DNA of 64,000 nt from an uncultured Acidobacteriota bacterium (GCA_937873515.1 CALMYB010000010.1:310001-374000), one strand, 5' to 3'; counted from the stretch's first letter, positions 36,293 through 45,459 are shown. Notes: generated by a model from the letters alone, not told the origin. Made by a program: numbers and translations.

Positions 36293-36781
36293 CTACTTTG
36301 AGCCAAGGATCTCCTTGAGTGCGTCTCGGTAAAGTTCTGCCTTTTTACGGGCACGAATCACCTGCGGATGATCAGGCTTGTATGACCGAAGCAGGCGATT
36401 CAACTCAGTCTCGATCTCAGCACGCCGGACTATAAGCTTACCGAGCGCAAGCGTGAGCTTCTGCACATCGTCGGGGCGGACGGCGAACAGGCGATCGATA
36501 TCCTTTGAAAGCGTCGCAAGTTCGAATCGCGCGTCGATCACCTTCGGGTTCTCGTCAGTGTAGTCTTCGGAGTAGGAGAGCAGATCGGACTCAAGCTCGG
36601 TCTTTCGGAGCAAGGCTTCAGCGTACGCCGGAGACGATCTGATCGGGCCGGGCTCTGTCGATGGTGTCGGTGCGGCAGTCGGTTTGGGTTGAGATGTTTG
36701 TGCCCGCGAGGAGACCGCGCAGACAAGCATTGCGAACACCGCAACAAAGGCAACTGTCAGGAACTTGTTCACTATTCTCAT
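36293..36781 (-). CDS. Secreted helical protein with two Wzz/GNVR-like repeats
   Basis: 162 residues from ATG 36781, one base after the dus stop (TAG-G-ATG); in-frame Mets upstream lie within dus. A signal peptide (MRIVNKFLTVAFVAVFAMLVCAVSSRAQ) and a Pro/Thr linker precede two similar helical units: LSYSEDYTDENPKVIDARFEL and LLRSYKPDHPQVIRARKKAEL. The DENPKV/DHPQV turn is the one seen in polysaccharide chain-length (Wzz) and GumC-like coiled coils, but there is no second membrane helix. The function is unknown and a periplasmic coiled-coil role is inferred. Confidence 0.65.
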   Translation of the reverse strand: MRIVNKFLTVAFVAVFAMLVCAVSSRAQTSQPKPTAAPTPSTEPGPIRSSPAYAEALLRKTELESDLLSYSEDYTDENPKVIDARFELATLSKDIDRLFAVRPDDVQKLTLALGKLIVRRAEIETELNRLLRSYKPDHPQVIRARKKAELYRDALKEILGSK

Positions 36782-36782
36782 C

Positions 36783-37859
36783 CTAGAGTCCATAGAACGC
36801 ACCGGCCGAGCAGGATTCCATCTGCGGCGGTTCGTCCCGTTCGACGCGGCCGTCACCGAACGTCTCGCCTCGACTCAGCGTTTCGAAATACGTCGTAATG
36901 TTGACGAGGATCTCATCTGCCGAGTGCGAATGATACAGCGTTTGGCGAAACTGAGCGCCTCCCGGCAAGCCTTTTGTAAATTGCCCGGCGAGCTGTTTCA
37001 TCTTGCCCAAGGCGACGATCTCCGGCATCTCTTCGCGGCACATTCCGAAGAATTCGAGCAGGACCGACTTCTTTTCTTCGACGCCGGGCTGATAAGGTTC
37101 GCGGCCTTCGATCGCATCTGCGAACTGGCGGAATATCCACGGATTCTGCATTGCACCGCGTCCGATCAGGATGCCGTCAACGCCAGTTTCGCGCCAGCGT
37201 TCCATTCCATACTCTATCGAAGTAATGTCGCCATTGCCCGATACAGGGATCGAGACCGCTTCCTTTACCTCGCGAATCCTGTCCCAATTCGCAAGGCCTT
37301 TGTAGCCCTGTTCGCGCGTGCGGCCATGCACCTGTATGTGCTCGACGCCGCATTGCTCGGCCATTTTCGCTATCTCGACAACATTGATCGTGGATTCGGA
37401 ATAGCCGGTCCGCACCTTTAGCGTGAGCGGGATCGAGATCGTGCGTTTTATCTCGCGAAGGATCAATTCGAGCTGTTTCGGTTCACGTAGAAGGCCCGAG
37501 CCGCCGCCGTTTCGCACAACTTTCGGCGCAGGGCAGCCGCAGTTCACGTCCAGAATGTCTGCGCCGACCTCTTCGGCCATCTCGGCGCCCATCGCCATGC
37601 GCTCGGGTCGTCCGCCAAAGATCTGAACCGCGAAAGGACGCTCTTCCTCGTCAAAATGCATCTGACGCTTCGATTTTGGATTGCCCCGCGTCAGTCCCTC
37701 GACCGAGATAAATTCGGACACGACCAGCCCCACACCGCCGCGACGCTTTATCAAACGCCGGAAAGTGTAGTCTGTTACGCCCGCCATCGGCGAAAGTATA
37801 AGAGGCGGATCGATCTCGATGTCTCTGATCTTAAACGGTTTCATTCTTCGGTCAACCAT
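36783..37859 (-). CDS. dusB: tRNA-dihydrouridine synthase (DusB-like)
   Basis: 358 residues; the start is 37859 or the Met at residue 6 (MKPFKIRDIEI, 37844). An FMN-binding TIM barrel has PLILSPMAGVTDYTFRRL and the catalytic Cys in DVNCGCPAPKVVRNGGGSGL. RTREQGYKG and a phosphate-binding ILIGRGAMQNPWIF follow, and a C-terminal helical tRNA-binding domain starts near residue 245. It reduces uridine to dihydrouridine in the tRNA D-loop with NADPH. The last 25 residues (DGRVERDEPPQMES...) look non-conserved. The downstream secreted-protein gene is tightly coupled. Confidence 0.94.
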   Translation of the reverse strand: MVDRRMKPFKIRDIEIDPPLILSPMAGVTDYTFRRLIKRRGGVGLVVSEFISVEGLTRGNPKSKRQMHFDEEERPFAVQIFGGRPERMAMGAEMAEEVGADILDVNCGCPAPKVVRNGGGSGLLREPKQLELILREIKRTISIPLTLKVRTGYSESTINVVEIAKMAEQCGVEHIQVHGRTREQGYKGLANWDRIREVKEAVSIPVSGNGDITSIEYGMERWRETGVDGILIGRGAMQNPWIFRQFADAIEGREPYQPGVEEKKSVLLEFFGMCREEMPEIVALGKMKQLAGQFTKGLPGGAQFRQTLYHSHSADEILVNITTYFETLSRGETFGDGRVERDEPPQMESCSAGAFYGL

Positions 37860-38481
37860 ACATTCTATAACAGCTTACTCAGGTTTTTCAGTCCCTTTTT
37901 AGGGTCTCAAAGTTCCGGCGTGCCCCAAAACGGTGCGGAGGACAGGTCAACCTATTTTCTTTGCGTTCGATGAGACAAACCGCAAAAGAGAATATGCGAA
38001 GACCGTAAAAGCCGTAGAGGCCGCAAAAGCGGCTACTCTGTCCCAGCCAGACGCTCGTGGGACACCTCTGGGACAGCCTCTGGGACAAATAAGTAATGTG
38101 TTATCAATAACTTACGCGATCTTGCCTCCGAAATTCGCGAAAAAAAATCAACCCACATTATCCACTCTCAATTCTCCGTTTTCAGTTCTTTTGGAGGCGG
38201 CTTGCCGCCGACGTGTCTCTGTCGCTCCTAACGGAGCTCCAGGATCAGAGAACTGACCTTCTAGACCACGACCGATAAGCGGCGAATGCTCGGATCAGAA
38301 GCTCTATCTGAAATCTCAGATCTGAAATTTGAAATTCGAGCTATGGATCCCAAACGTGAAGCCTGAGACCTGACACCGCTAACCTCGAACCTAAACTCAG
38401 CTTGTCAAAGAACGAACGGCCGTCTCGACCGTGTTGTCATCATAGCGAAACGACGCTCCCGTTTGAAGCACATTCCGCACA

Positions 38482-38508
38482 AAATGCACGAAATGCACGA
38501 AATGCACG
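38482..38508. repeat. Three tandem copies of AAATGCACG
   Basis: A perfect 3 x 9-bp tandem array. A partial fourth unit (CGCAC) lies just upstream. Confidence 0.85.
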
Positions 38509-38548
38509 TTTTTGGCCTTGCCGAGACAGTCACTCAGGACAGACCATG

Positions 38549-38565
38549 GCCACGAATGCACGAAT
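38549..38565. repeat. 17-bp dispersed word GCCACGAATGCACGAAT
   Basis: Identical, as reverse complement, to 27037-27053 in the rpoD/ypdA hairpin. Here it stands without a strong partner arm. Confidence 0.8.
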
Positions 38566-38617
38566 GAAGGCAGAACCGTGTGCGTCAGCGATCTGGTCTC
38601 GGCCCCGGAGACCGGTC

Positions 38618-40180
38618 TTATGCCCAGTAGTTGCGGTCGAGGGAGCGGTAGTTTATGGCTTCGGAAAGATGTGCGGCGGCAATATCCTGCTTTCCTTCGA
38701 GATCGGCGATGGTGCGTGCGACCTTTAGGATGCGGTCGTGTGCACGTGCGGAAAGGCCTTGCCGCTGCATCGCCTTTTCGAGGAGAGATTCGCCTTCGGA
38801 GTCGATCGCGCAGAATTCGCGTATCTGACGCGGTGCCATCGCGGAGTTCGAGAACGTCTTGCCGGAAAAGCGTCTCAACTGGATCCCGCGAGCAGCGATC
38901 ACGCGTTCGCGAACTTCGGCGGACGATTCGCTCGCTTCGGTCGTCTTGCCGCGGAGTTCTTCGAATTTCACACTTGGAACGTCGATGTGAATGTCGATGC
39001 GGTCCATTAGCGGGCCGCTCACACGCCCAACATAACGCTGTATTTGGAGAGGCGAGCATTTACATTCACGCGAAGAGCCGAAATATCCGCATGGACAAGG
39101 ATTCATCGACGCAACCAGCGTGAAATTCGCCGGAAATGTGAGCGACGAAGCGGCGCGCGAGATCGTCACGCTCTTGTCTTCCATAGGCTGACGCAGGACC
39201 TCGAGCGCGCTGCGGTCAAACTCGGGAAGTTCGTCAAGGAAAAGGACGCCGAGATGAGCAAGACTAACTTCGCCGGGTTTCGGCACGGAACCGCCGCCGA
39301 CAAGGCCTGCCTGGCTTACGGTGTGATGCGGCGACTTGAACGGCCGCTCGGTCACAAGGCCTGTTCGCCCGGTCAACCCCGCGACGGAATGGATCTTCGT
39401 TATCTCGAGAGCTTCTTCGAACTCGAGCGGCGGCAGGATCGTCGGCAAACGCCTCGCGAGCATCGTCTTTCCCGATCCCGGCGGCCCGATGAAGAGAATG
39501 TTGTGGCCGCCCGCACTTGCGATCTCAAGCGCGCGCTTTGCAGTCTTTTGCCCTCGAACCTCCGAGAAATCAACACTATAGCCGGACGCAGCGGTACTTA
39601 GGGCGTTTGGATCAAGCTCGAGCGGAGCGACGCGTTTTGCGGCACCGAATTCGAGTTCGCGGCAAACTTCGACCGCCGTCCGAAGGTCGGCAACAGGATA
39701 GACCGCAACGCCTTTGACGACCGCCGCTTCAAAGCCGTTCTCCTCGGGAACGATCAGATGTTTTATTTTATTTTCACGAGCCGCAAGAGCGATCGAAAGG
39801 GCTCCACGCACGGGACGCACGCGGCCATCAAGCGACAATTCGCCGATCGCCATCACACCGTCCATCTCGGCGCCGTTGGTCATATCGCCGTTCGCACCGA
39901 GAATTCCGAGTGCGGTCGGCAGGTCGAAACTCGCACCTTCCTTCCGGAGGTCCGCGGGAGCAAGATTGACGGTAACTTTGCTGACAGGAAAAAAGAATCC
40001 GGAATTTTGTATCGCAGCACGAATGCGCTCACGGGATTCGCGAACCGCGGTGTCGGGAAGTCCGACGATGATTATGTTCGGAGAAATGTCGTTTTCGGCT
40101 GCGGGACGGATATTGACTTCAATATCGACCAGCAAAGCGTCGATGCCGTACACCGCCGCTGACTGAGTGCGAAACACCAT
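38618..40180 (-). CDS. comM: YifB/ComM-type Mg-chelatase-like AAA ATPase
   Basis: 520 residues. An N-terminal Lon-protease-like fold (about 1-180) has [20 protein letters not shown]. The AAA module has Walker [10 protein letters not shown] at about 232-240 and Walker [11 protein letters not shown]. The insert [25 protein letters not shown] holds a Cys cluster. The C-terminal Mg-chelatase domain ends in [24 protein letters not shown]. ComM promotes branch migration during natural transformation in Proteobacteria; the same role here is inferred. Immediately upstream on the same strand, 6 bp apart, is nrdR. Confidence 0.94.
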   Translation of the reverse strand: MVFRTQSAAVYGIDALLVDIEVNIRPAAENDISPNIIIVGLPDTAVRESRERIRAAIQNSGFFFPVSKVTVNLAPADLRKEGASFDLPTALGILGANGDMTNGAEMDGVMAIGELSLDGRVRPVRGALSIALAARENKIKHLIVPEENGFEAAVVKGVAVYPVADLRTAVEVCRELEFGAAKRVAPLELDPNALSTAASGYSVDFSEVRGQKTAKRALEIASAGGHNILFIGPPGSGKTMLARRLPTILPPLEFEEALEITKIHSVAGLTGRTGLVTERPFKSPHHTVSQAGLVGGGSVPKPGEVSLAHLGVLFLDELPEFDRSALEVLRQPMEDKSVTISRAASSLTFPANFTLVASMNPCPCGYFGSSRECKCSPLQIQRYVGRVSGPLMDRIDIHIDVPSVKFEELRGKTTEASESSAEVRERVIAARGIQLRRFSGKTFSNSAMAPRQIREFCAIDSEGESLLEKAMQRQGLSARAHDRILKVARTIADLEGKQDIAAAHLSEAINYRSLDRNYWA

Positions 40181-40186
40181 AGGAGA

Positions 40187-40684
40187 TCAGTTCGTCTTGC
40201 TGTTTTTCTTGGTCTTTTTGCCCGGCGTAACATTTGCGCCGACAAGCTGCTTCAACTCCGTCAAGAATTCGGAAACGTCCGCAAACTCGAGATAAACGGA
40301 CGCGAACCGCACGTACGCGACCTTGTCGAGCGTCTTAAGACGCCGCATTATCAGCTTGCCGATGTCGGTCGTTGAAAATTCCCTGTCGGGAGCATCCTGA
40401 ACGAACTTCTCGACCTCGTCGGCGATCGTTTCGAGCTGCGTTGTCGAGATCGGCCGCTTCTCGGCCGCTTTCAGAAGCCCTGCGATCAGCTTGTCGCGAT
40501 AGAAATGCTCGCGTTTGCCGTCCTTCTTGACGACCATATAAGGTATTTCGTCAATGCGTTCGTAAGACGTGAAACGGCGAGCACATTGCAGGCACTCGCG
40601 GCGGCGGCGGATCGAATCACCGTCCTTTGATTCGCGCGAATCAACGACCTTGTCTTCAAGATGTGCACAAAATGGACAGCGCAT
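40187..40684 (-). CDS. nrdR: Transcriptional repressor NrdR
   Basis: 165 residues. The N-terminal zinc ribbon has MRCPFC and CLQCARRFTSYER (two CxxC pairs). The ATP-cone domain (about 50-140) has PYMVVKKDGKREHFYRDKL and ends with AYVRFASVYLEF. The Lys-rich C-terminal tail is poorly conserved. NrdR senses ATP/dATP and represses ribonucleotide reductase genes; no nrd gene is in the window. It is likely co-transcribed with the comM-like gene (6 bp apart) and with the flippase-like gene 5 bp upstream. Confidence 0.96.
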   Translation of the reverse strand: MRCPFCAHLEDKVVDSRESKDGDSIRRRRECLQCARRFTSYERIDEIPYMVVKKDGKREHFYRDKLIAGLLKAAEKRPISTTQLETIADEVEKFVQDAPDREFSTTDIGKLIMRRLKTLDKVAYVRFASVYLEFADVSEFLTELKQLVGANVTPGKKTKKNSKTN

Positions 40685-40689
40685 TATTT

Positions 40690-41751
40690 TTACGGTTGCG
40701 GTTCGAAGTCCGGCGAATCAGATTCGATCTCGCGTTCGGCATTCTCGCTCGAAAGCAGACGCCGAAAGCCTGCGACGCTGATATCACCGTGGACGAGATA
40801 ATATAAACCGAAAATGACCGCCGGAGCAAAGTAAACAAGGTGCATTAGGATCGAAACGGCCGCAGCGTCCTCGTGTCCGATGCCGAGCAGGATCAGGCTG
40901 CCGGCGGTCGCCGCGTGAAATGCTCCGGCCGCTCCGCCCGGCGTCGGCACGAGCGAACCCATCGACGCGACGCCCATTACGAAGATCGAATCGACGAAGG
41001 TCAGCGGCAGTCCGAACGCCATCAGAACCAGCCAGGTCGGTATCGAGATCGCCAGCCAAAGGGCGATCGTCCAGAGCGTGACCCAAAAGATCTCGCGCGC
41101 GTTCGTCATCACTTTCAACGACGTTGCGAGCTGCTGCATCAGTCCCAGGCCAAGTGAGCGGACGCGTTTTGGAATGAATTTGCGGTCGGTGAACGCGGCG
41201 AACCAGTTGATGAGCGGTTCGCTGCGCCACGAGTAGATCAGCAGAAAAACGATGAATGACACGGCGCCGAGCGCCATCAGATTGCCGACGAGGCGAATAT
41301 ACGCGTATTCGGCTTCGTGGCCCGCACGAGTTTGAAACCAGATGAGGCTCACGCTGAAGAAGCAGATGAGGGATGCGAGGTCGAAGACGCGTTCGACGCC
41401 GATCGTGATCAACGCATAGCTCGGGCGGATACGCTTGTCGAGCATCGGCAGCCACATCGGCCTTAAGATCTCACCGGCTCGGCCTACGACAAATATCGCC
41501 GTAAACCCGACCGTCGTTGTCGCGAAGAGGTCGCTCACTTTCGACGGCGTCAGCGGCTTAAGCAGAACTTGCCAGCGTACCGAACGCAGAAAATAGCCAA
41601 AACAGATGATCGCGGCCGCGGCGCTCAAGTACCAGATGTTCGCCTTCCGCACATTCTGAGTAACCTCTGCCCAATCAAGGTTGCGGGCAAAATACCAGAC
41701 GAATCCGGCCGTTAAGAGGATGACGAATAGATATTTTAGGGCTTTTCGCAA
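40690..41751 (-). CDS. Lysylphosphatidylglycerol-synthase-TM/flippase-like membrane protein
   Basis: 353 residues with about eight membrane helices. SVRWQVLLKP, VGRAGEILRPMWL, ERVFDLASL and LVPTPGGAAGAFHAA are the hallmarks of the UPF0104/AglD family that shares the flippase part of MprF. The soluble aminoacyl-transferase domain of MprF is absent. It probably moves a lipid or glycolipid across the cytoplasmic membrane; the substrate is unknown. The C-terminus is acidic (ENAEREIESDSPDFEPQP). It heads an operon with nrdR and the comM-like gene. Confidence 0.88.
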   Translation of the reverse strand: MRKALKYLFVILLTAGFVWYFARNLDWAEVTQNVRKANIWYLSAAAAIICFGYFLRSVRWQVLLKPLTPSKVSDLFATTTVGFTAIFVVGRAGEILRPMWLPMLDKRIRPSYALITIGVERVFDLASLICFFSVSLIWFQTRAGHEAEYAYIRLVGNLMALGAVSFIVFLLIYSWRSEPLINWFAAFTDRKFIPKRVRSLGLGLMQQLATSLKVMTNAREIFWVTLWTIALWLAISIPTWLVLMAFGLPLTFVDSIFVMGVASMGSLVPTPGGAAGAFHAATAGSLILLGIGHEDAAAVSILMHLVYFAPAVIFGLYYLVHGDISVAGFRRLLSSENAEREIESDSPDFEPQP

Positions 41752-41891
41752 TGGTGTATCTTTCGAGCCCGCTCCAAGAGGGCAAAATCAAAAGATACAG
41801 TATAAAAACCTGATTTTCTAAAGCGGACGCGAATATTCTTTGCCGACACGCGAATGATGGCTCCCAACCTGGAAAATAAGCTGATTTTCGA

Positions 41892-41918
41892 GGAACTTTT
41901 CAGCACCGCAGGTCGTAA
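41892..41918 (+). promoter_or_regulatory. Candidate ECF-type promoter of the sigma factor operon
   Basis: GGAACTT followed after 14 bases by TCGTAA resembles the -35 (GGAAC) and -10 elements used by sigma-E-like factors. It lies about 85 bp upstream of the ECF sigma gene and would make the operon self-activating. The match is by eye and short, so confidence is modest. Confidence 0.35.
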
Positions 41919-42002
41919 CTCTTGATTGACGGGGCACGTGTTCCAAGGCCTTGTTGCTGATATAGTTATTGGCTAGAGGTATATTGACTCGGGAGAGGAA
42001 AT

Positions 42003-42596
42003 TTGGAAGCGGCAAAATCTGGAGCTGAGATCAACGGAGCGGAACTCGTCAGACGGGCGCGTCTAGGTGACGGCTCTGCGTGGGAGGACGTAGTTACGAC
42101 GTTTTCGCGTCGTATATTCAACCTCGCGTATCGCTTCACCTCAAGTGTCGAGGCAGCCGAAGATCTTACGCAGGAAGTTTTCATCCGCGTTTACCGCTCG
42201 CTCGACCAATACGACGCCAAACAAGGCGATCTTGCAAATTGGCTGATGCGGCTCGCCCGGAATTTGATAATCGACGATTACCGGCATCGGCAGCGTAATC
42301 CGCAAAATTCGATGGCAGATGCCGTCGATGATCATCACTACCATTTGCGGGCAGTCGGCAATTCGGCACACCGCGAGATGGAGCGAAAGGAACTCGCCGC
42401 TCAGGTTCAGGAAGGAATTGACAAGCTGCCGGAAGATCTCCGAACCTGCGTCATTCTTCGCGACATCGAAGAGTTGACCTATCAGGAGATCGTCGATGTG
42501 CTGAAGATCCCGGAAGGAACGGTAAAATCGCGGATAAACCGTGGAAGGATCGAGTTGGCAAAGATCTTGAGGCGTATGCGGGTCGTAACTATTTAA
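42003..42596 (+). CDS. ECF-type RNA polymerase sigma factor
   Basis: 197 residues, start TTG at 42003 supported by GGGAGAGG about 5 bases upstream. Region 2 (RRIFNLAYRFTSSVEAAEDLTQEVFIRVYRSLDQ) is followed by a His/Asn-rich linker (about 100-125). Region 4 has LPEDLRTCVILRDIEELTYQEIVDVLKIPEGTVKSRINRGR, so it has only domains 2 and 4. It would steer RNA polymerase to envelope-stress or similar promoters once freed from its anti-sigma factor, encoded 20 bp downstream. Confidence 0.95.
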   Translation: MEAAKSGAEINGAELVRRARLGDGSAWEDVVTTFSRRIFNLAYRFTSSVEAAEDLTQEVFIRVYRSLDQYDAKQGDLANWLMRLARNLIIDDYRHRQRNPQNSMADAVDDHHYHLRAVGNSAHREMERKELAAQVQEGIDKLPEDLRTCVILRDIEELTYQEIVDVLKIPEGTVKSRINRGRIELAKILRRMRVVTI

Positions 42597-42616
42597 GCAA
42601 GGTTGGGACTTTTGTA

Positions 42617-43357
42617 ATGGAGAACAGAGAGAAACACATCTTAAACTGCACGGCGTTCGAGGAAGCTTTGTCGGATTATATCGATAGGTCGCTCGACCCG
42701 GCGACAAATTCTGCGATGGCCGAGCACGCACTCTCGTGCCCGCTGTGCCATTCGCTCCTGAACGATGTAAAAGAATCTCTCGGCGTCTGCCAAACGCTTC
42801 ACACTCCCAAGATGCCGATGGCGCGTCTCGAAGCTCGCGTGCTCGCCGCGACCACACCTGACACAGGCCTTTCGTGCGATGAGTTCGAAGGCTATTTGAC
42901 GGATTATTTGGACGGTTTCCTCCCGGCAAAGGCTTTCCATCGCTGGGAACGCCACGCCGTCTGCTGCGAGAAATGCGAAGACCTGCCGGGAATGGTCGTC
43001 CGCTCGATCGCCGCTTTGTACACCTATAAGCTCGATGAACTTGCGGTTCCGGACGGACTCGTTGCGGCGATCCTCGCTCAGACGAGCGAAAGACGCGGAG
43101 TCATCATCGGAAAGCCCGGTATCGCCGAATCGATCCGAGCTTGGATCGCAGGAATTCGCCTGCCGATGCCGCTTGGACAACTTGCTCCGGTCGCAATGCT
43201 GCTGATCTTCGCGTTCTTGATCTTCGGGCAGACCGTGTCGGCCGACGGGACAGCGACAAATGTTTATAAGAAAGGCTTTGAGCTCGCCGAGGCGACATAT
43301 CAGCAAAGTGCGGGTGCGTGGAACGGTACGCCCGCGGTTCAGCCTGAAGCAAAATGA
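42617..43357 (+). CDS. Membrane anti-sigma factor with two zinc-finger (ZAS-like) modules
   Basis: 246 residues. Two HxxxCxxC motifs are visible, each with an upstream Cys/Asp-rich helix: AEHALSCPLCHSLL (about 36-49) and ERHAVCCEKCEDL (about 111-123). They look like tandem zf-HC2 domains that bind the ECF sigma factor. One membrane helix (about 194-212, LAPVAMLLIFAFLIFGQTV) and a short outer tail follow. Proteolysis or a redox change at the zinc sites would release the sigma factor. The stop overlaps the next start (ATGA). Confidence 0.88.
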   Translation: MENREKHILNCTAFEEALSDYIDRSLDPATNSAMAEHALSCPLCHSLLNDVKESLGVCQTLHTPKMPMARLEARVLAATTPDTGLSCDEFEGYLTDYLDGFLPAKAFHRWERHAVCCEKCEDLPGMVVRSIAALYTYKLDELAVPDGLVAAILAQTSERRGVIIGKPGIAESIRAWIAGIRLPMPLGQLAPVAMLLIFAFLIFGQTVSADGTATNVYKKGFELAEATYQQSAGAWNGTPAVQPEAK

Positions 43358-44091
43358 ATTGTGCTTTTCACTTACATAATGCGGCGGTCACCAGCTGCAA
43401 CGGCTGCGGACGAGCCCTTTGCCCTGCCTGCGACCATCGCATAAAGGGCTTTCCCTATTGCCAGGAATGTATCGTCCAGGGCGTGGAACTGCTGCGCAGT
43501 CAGTCGCATCCGAATTATGCGCCGTATGTGAAGAAGAAGACCTCACCGGTGCTCGCCGTGATCTTTTCGGCGATCTGTCCGGGGCTCGGTGCGGCATATA
43601 ACGGGCAGGCGACGAAGGCTATCGTTCACTTCGCGGTGTTTGTCGGGCTGTTCCAGATGGCAGTGCTGACGAGCGGAATTCCTCTCTTCGTGTTTGGTTT
43701 CATTGGAATGTGGCTCTTTGCCGCACTTGATTCCTGGCGGACGGCTCAGATGATCCGCTCGGGCATTACGGCCGACACCGCGGAAGATATTCTAGTCAGC
43801 CGTTTCTCCGGAAATCCCAAGCTTTGGGGAGTTGTGCTCGCCGTCCTCGGTGCTGCGTTCCTTTTCCAAAGGTTTTTTGATGTCGGCGGAATGATGCGAT
43901 ACTTGCTGCCGGTCGTGCTGATCGGGCTCGGTATCTATATTTTACGCGGCGTCGTATTCAGGGCACGAGCGAGCAAAGGCTCTTCGTCAGGTGTCGATCA
44001 AACGAGTTTCGCCCTCTCCGAACCGCTTTCCGGACGCGATGCCGACTTTACGACGCGTTCGCGATTCGGTTCATGGCGAGATCACAATTAG
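43354..44091 (+). CDS. B-box-type zinc finger plus polytopic membrane protein
   Basis: 245 residues, starting 4 bp inside the anti-sigma gene. The N-terminal zinc module has the pattern CAFH..C-x2-C..C-x2-C..C-x2-C (MNCAFHLHNAAVTSCNGCG, LCPACDHR, YCQEC), like a bacterial B-box. It precedes four or five membrane helices, including SAICPGLGAAYNGQATKAI, a TM2-like turn. The C-terminal tail is soluble and Ser-rich. Proteins of this build are common in Acidobacteria next to envelope genes; the function is unknown. Tight coupling suggests it works with the anti-sigma factor. Confidence 0.78.
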   Translation: MNCAFHLHNAAVTSCNGCGRALCPACDHRIKGFPYCQECIVQGVELLRSQSHPNYAPYVKKKTSPVLAVIFSAICPGLGAAYNGQATKAIVHFAVFVGLFQMAVLTSGIPLFVFGFIGMWLFAALDSWRTAQMIRSGITADTAEDILVSRFSGNPKLWGVVLAVLGAAFLFQRFFDVGGMMRYLLPVVLIGLGIYILRGVVFRARASKGSSSGVDQTSFALSEPLSGRDADFTTRSRFGSWRDHN

Positions 44092-44110
44092 GCAGTAAGA
44101 GGTAAAGAAA

Positions 44111-44326
44111 ATGGGACTTTGGTTAGGCATATTTGGACGAATCGGCGGCATATTGGCTTTGGTCGCGTTGATCGCGTTGCTCGTTGAAAAGCTCATCGTG
44201 TTCGTCGGATTTCTTGCGTTCGCAATTAAGGCGATCATAGTCCTTGCGTTCGTTCTCGTCTTCTGTGTCGTAGGATATCTCGCACTCAAAACCCTGCGCG
44301 AATCGCGGAAAAGGTCAGATCATTAA
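44111..44326 (+). CDS. Small two-helix membrane protein
   Basis: 71 residues with two hydrophobic helices (about 4-26 and 29-60) and a basic tail (KTLRESRKRSDH). AGAGG precedes the ATG by 7 bases. It is the fourth gene of the ECF operon, 19 bp after the previous stop. No family is recognised; a role in the sigma/anti-sigma membrane complex is guesswork. Confidence 0.65.
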   Translation: MGLWLGIFGRIGGILALVALIALLVEKLIVFVGFLAFAIKAIIVLAFVLVFCVVGYLALKTLRESRKRSDH

Positions 44327-44610
44327 CATTCTGCCTTATCATTCACATTAGGATTAATAATTTCTTTGACGGCTCCTAGCTTGCGCTTGGGGCCTTCAAT
44401 ATGTTCTCATTTAACTTCGAAGGGCTTGCTTCGGGCCTTTTGGACGTAATACAAGTGGGTATCCCCAACGATATCGATCCTTCCACAAGATCGAAAAGAG
44501 GATCTATATCATCGGTTTCGCGTTAGTCGCTCGCGGCTGTTCTTGCGTGATTCCACGTTTTTCGACCTTGCGTCGTTAAACGAGATCATTTTAAGGAGCT
44601 TTACAGCATA

Positions 44611-45408
44611 ATGCAGAAAAACGATAAGTATTATACTTTTCTATTAAGGCATTCATCTAAGAACAGAATATTTATCAAGCGGGTCGAGATACCTCGAAAG
44701 AGCGTAACTTTGACATCGATCTCAATCGTATTTTTAGCAGGCGTTTCCCTTTTCGCATTTGGCATCTACGGCATCTTTTCAAGGGTTTCCGCTAATATTG
44801 ACGGGTCGCAGGTCGCCGCATCTATTCGGACCGCACCTGCTGAGACAGAACACTTTGACTATTCACGCCCCGGCGATTCAAAGGATTTTCTGAGGAATGC
44901 CGGCGGACCCGAACTCGGTGACGAGAATGATTCCGAGACATCGGAGATCGACGCCCAACTGAAGACCGCTGCACTCGCCATTCCCTCAGACCTTCGACCG
45001 AGCATCTGGCCGCACGAAGGCAAGATCAACAACGAATTCGGTTTCCGACGTAATCCGTTCGGCGGGCGTGCGTATGAATTCCACGGCGGAATGGACATCG
45101 ACGGCGAACGCGGTGAACAGGTCTTTGCTCCGGCAGGCGGCACGGTCATTAAGGCGGGCTGGTCGGGCGGTTATGGCAACATGATCGAGATCGATCACGG
45201 AAACGGCCTTACGACACGCTACGGCCACCTCTCGAAGATCGAGATCGAGGTCGGCGATACGATCACACGAGGCCAGGAGATCGGCCTGATCGGTTCGACC
45301 GGACGCTCAACGGGACCGCACCTTCATTACGAAATGCGTCTCAACGACCGCCCCGTAAATCCACGGCATTTCCTGCCGCAGGAATCACCAACACTGACGA
45401 TAAAGTAG
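44611..45408 (+). CDS. M23-family metallopeptidase (LytM-like), membrane anchored
   Basis: 265 residues. A cytoplasmic basic N-terminus and one membrane helix (about 34-57) precede a linker. The C-terminal peptidase domain (about 130-262) has zinc ligands HGGMD and HLHYE plus GFRRNPFGG and YGHLSKI, so the LytM zinc site is complete. It should cut peptidoglycan cross-bridges or act as an activator of amidases in the periplasm. AAGGAG lies 12 bases upstream. A 284-bp gap without a gene separates it from the ECF operon, so it probably has its own promoter. Confidence 0.92.
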   Translation: MQKNDKYYTFLLRHSSKNRIFIKRVEIPRKSVTLTSISIVFLAGVSLFAFGIYGIFSRVSANIDGSQVAASIRTAPAETEHFDYSRPGDSKDFLRNAGGPELGDENDSETSEIDAQLKTAALAIPSDLRPSIWPHEGKINNEFGFRRNPFGGRAYEFHGGMDIDGERGEQVFAPAGGTVIKAGWSGGYGNMIEIDHGNGLTTRYGHLSKIEIEVGDTITRGQEIGLIGSTGRSTGPHLHYEMRLNDRPVNPRHFLPQESPTLTIK

Positions 45409-45425
45409 TAGATGTCAGACCTATG

Positions 45426-45459
45426 AAAAAAGAGCGGGCCAGAAGCGGCCCGCTTTTTT
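45426..45459. terminator. Bidirectional intrinsic terminator
   Basis: AGCGGGCC-AGAAGC-GGCCCGCT flanked by an A-run and a T-run. The T-run overlaps the TAA stop (45458-45460) of the convergent gene. Confidence 0.93.

Larger units (their letters stand above)
37860..38617. other. 758-bp intergenic region without a convincing gene
   Basis: Open frames here are short, have no ribosome sites and recall no family. It contains three TGGGACA words between about 38058 and 38090, with an inverted TGTCCCA just before them, then an AT-rich tract. Next is a stretch of overlapping TCTGAAAT/AGATCTGAAATTTGAAATT words near 38310-38335, and then the short repeats listed at 38482-38508 and 38549-38565. The look is of layered small repeats or decayed sequence between dusB and the comM-like gene, both on the minus strand. 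Confidence 0.6.

Noticed and set aside
37933..38256. 107-residue open frame between dusB and comM
   Set aside because: No ribosome site, repetitive amino-acid pattern from TGGGACA words, no family resemblance.
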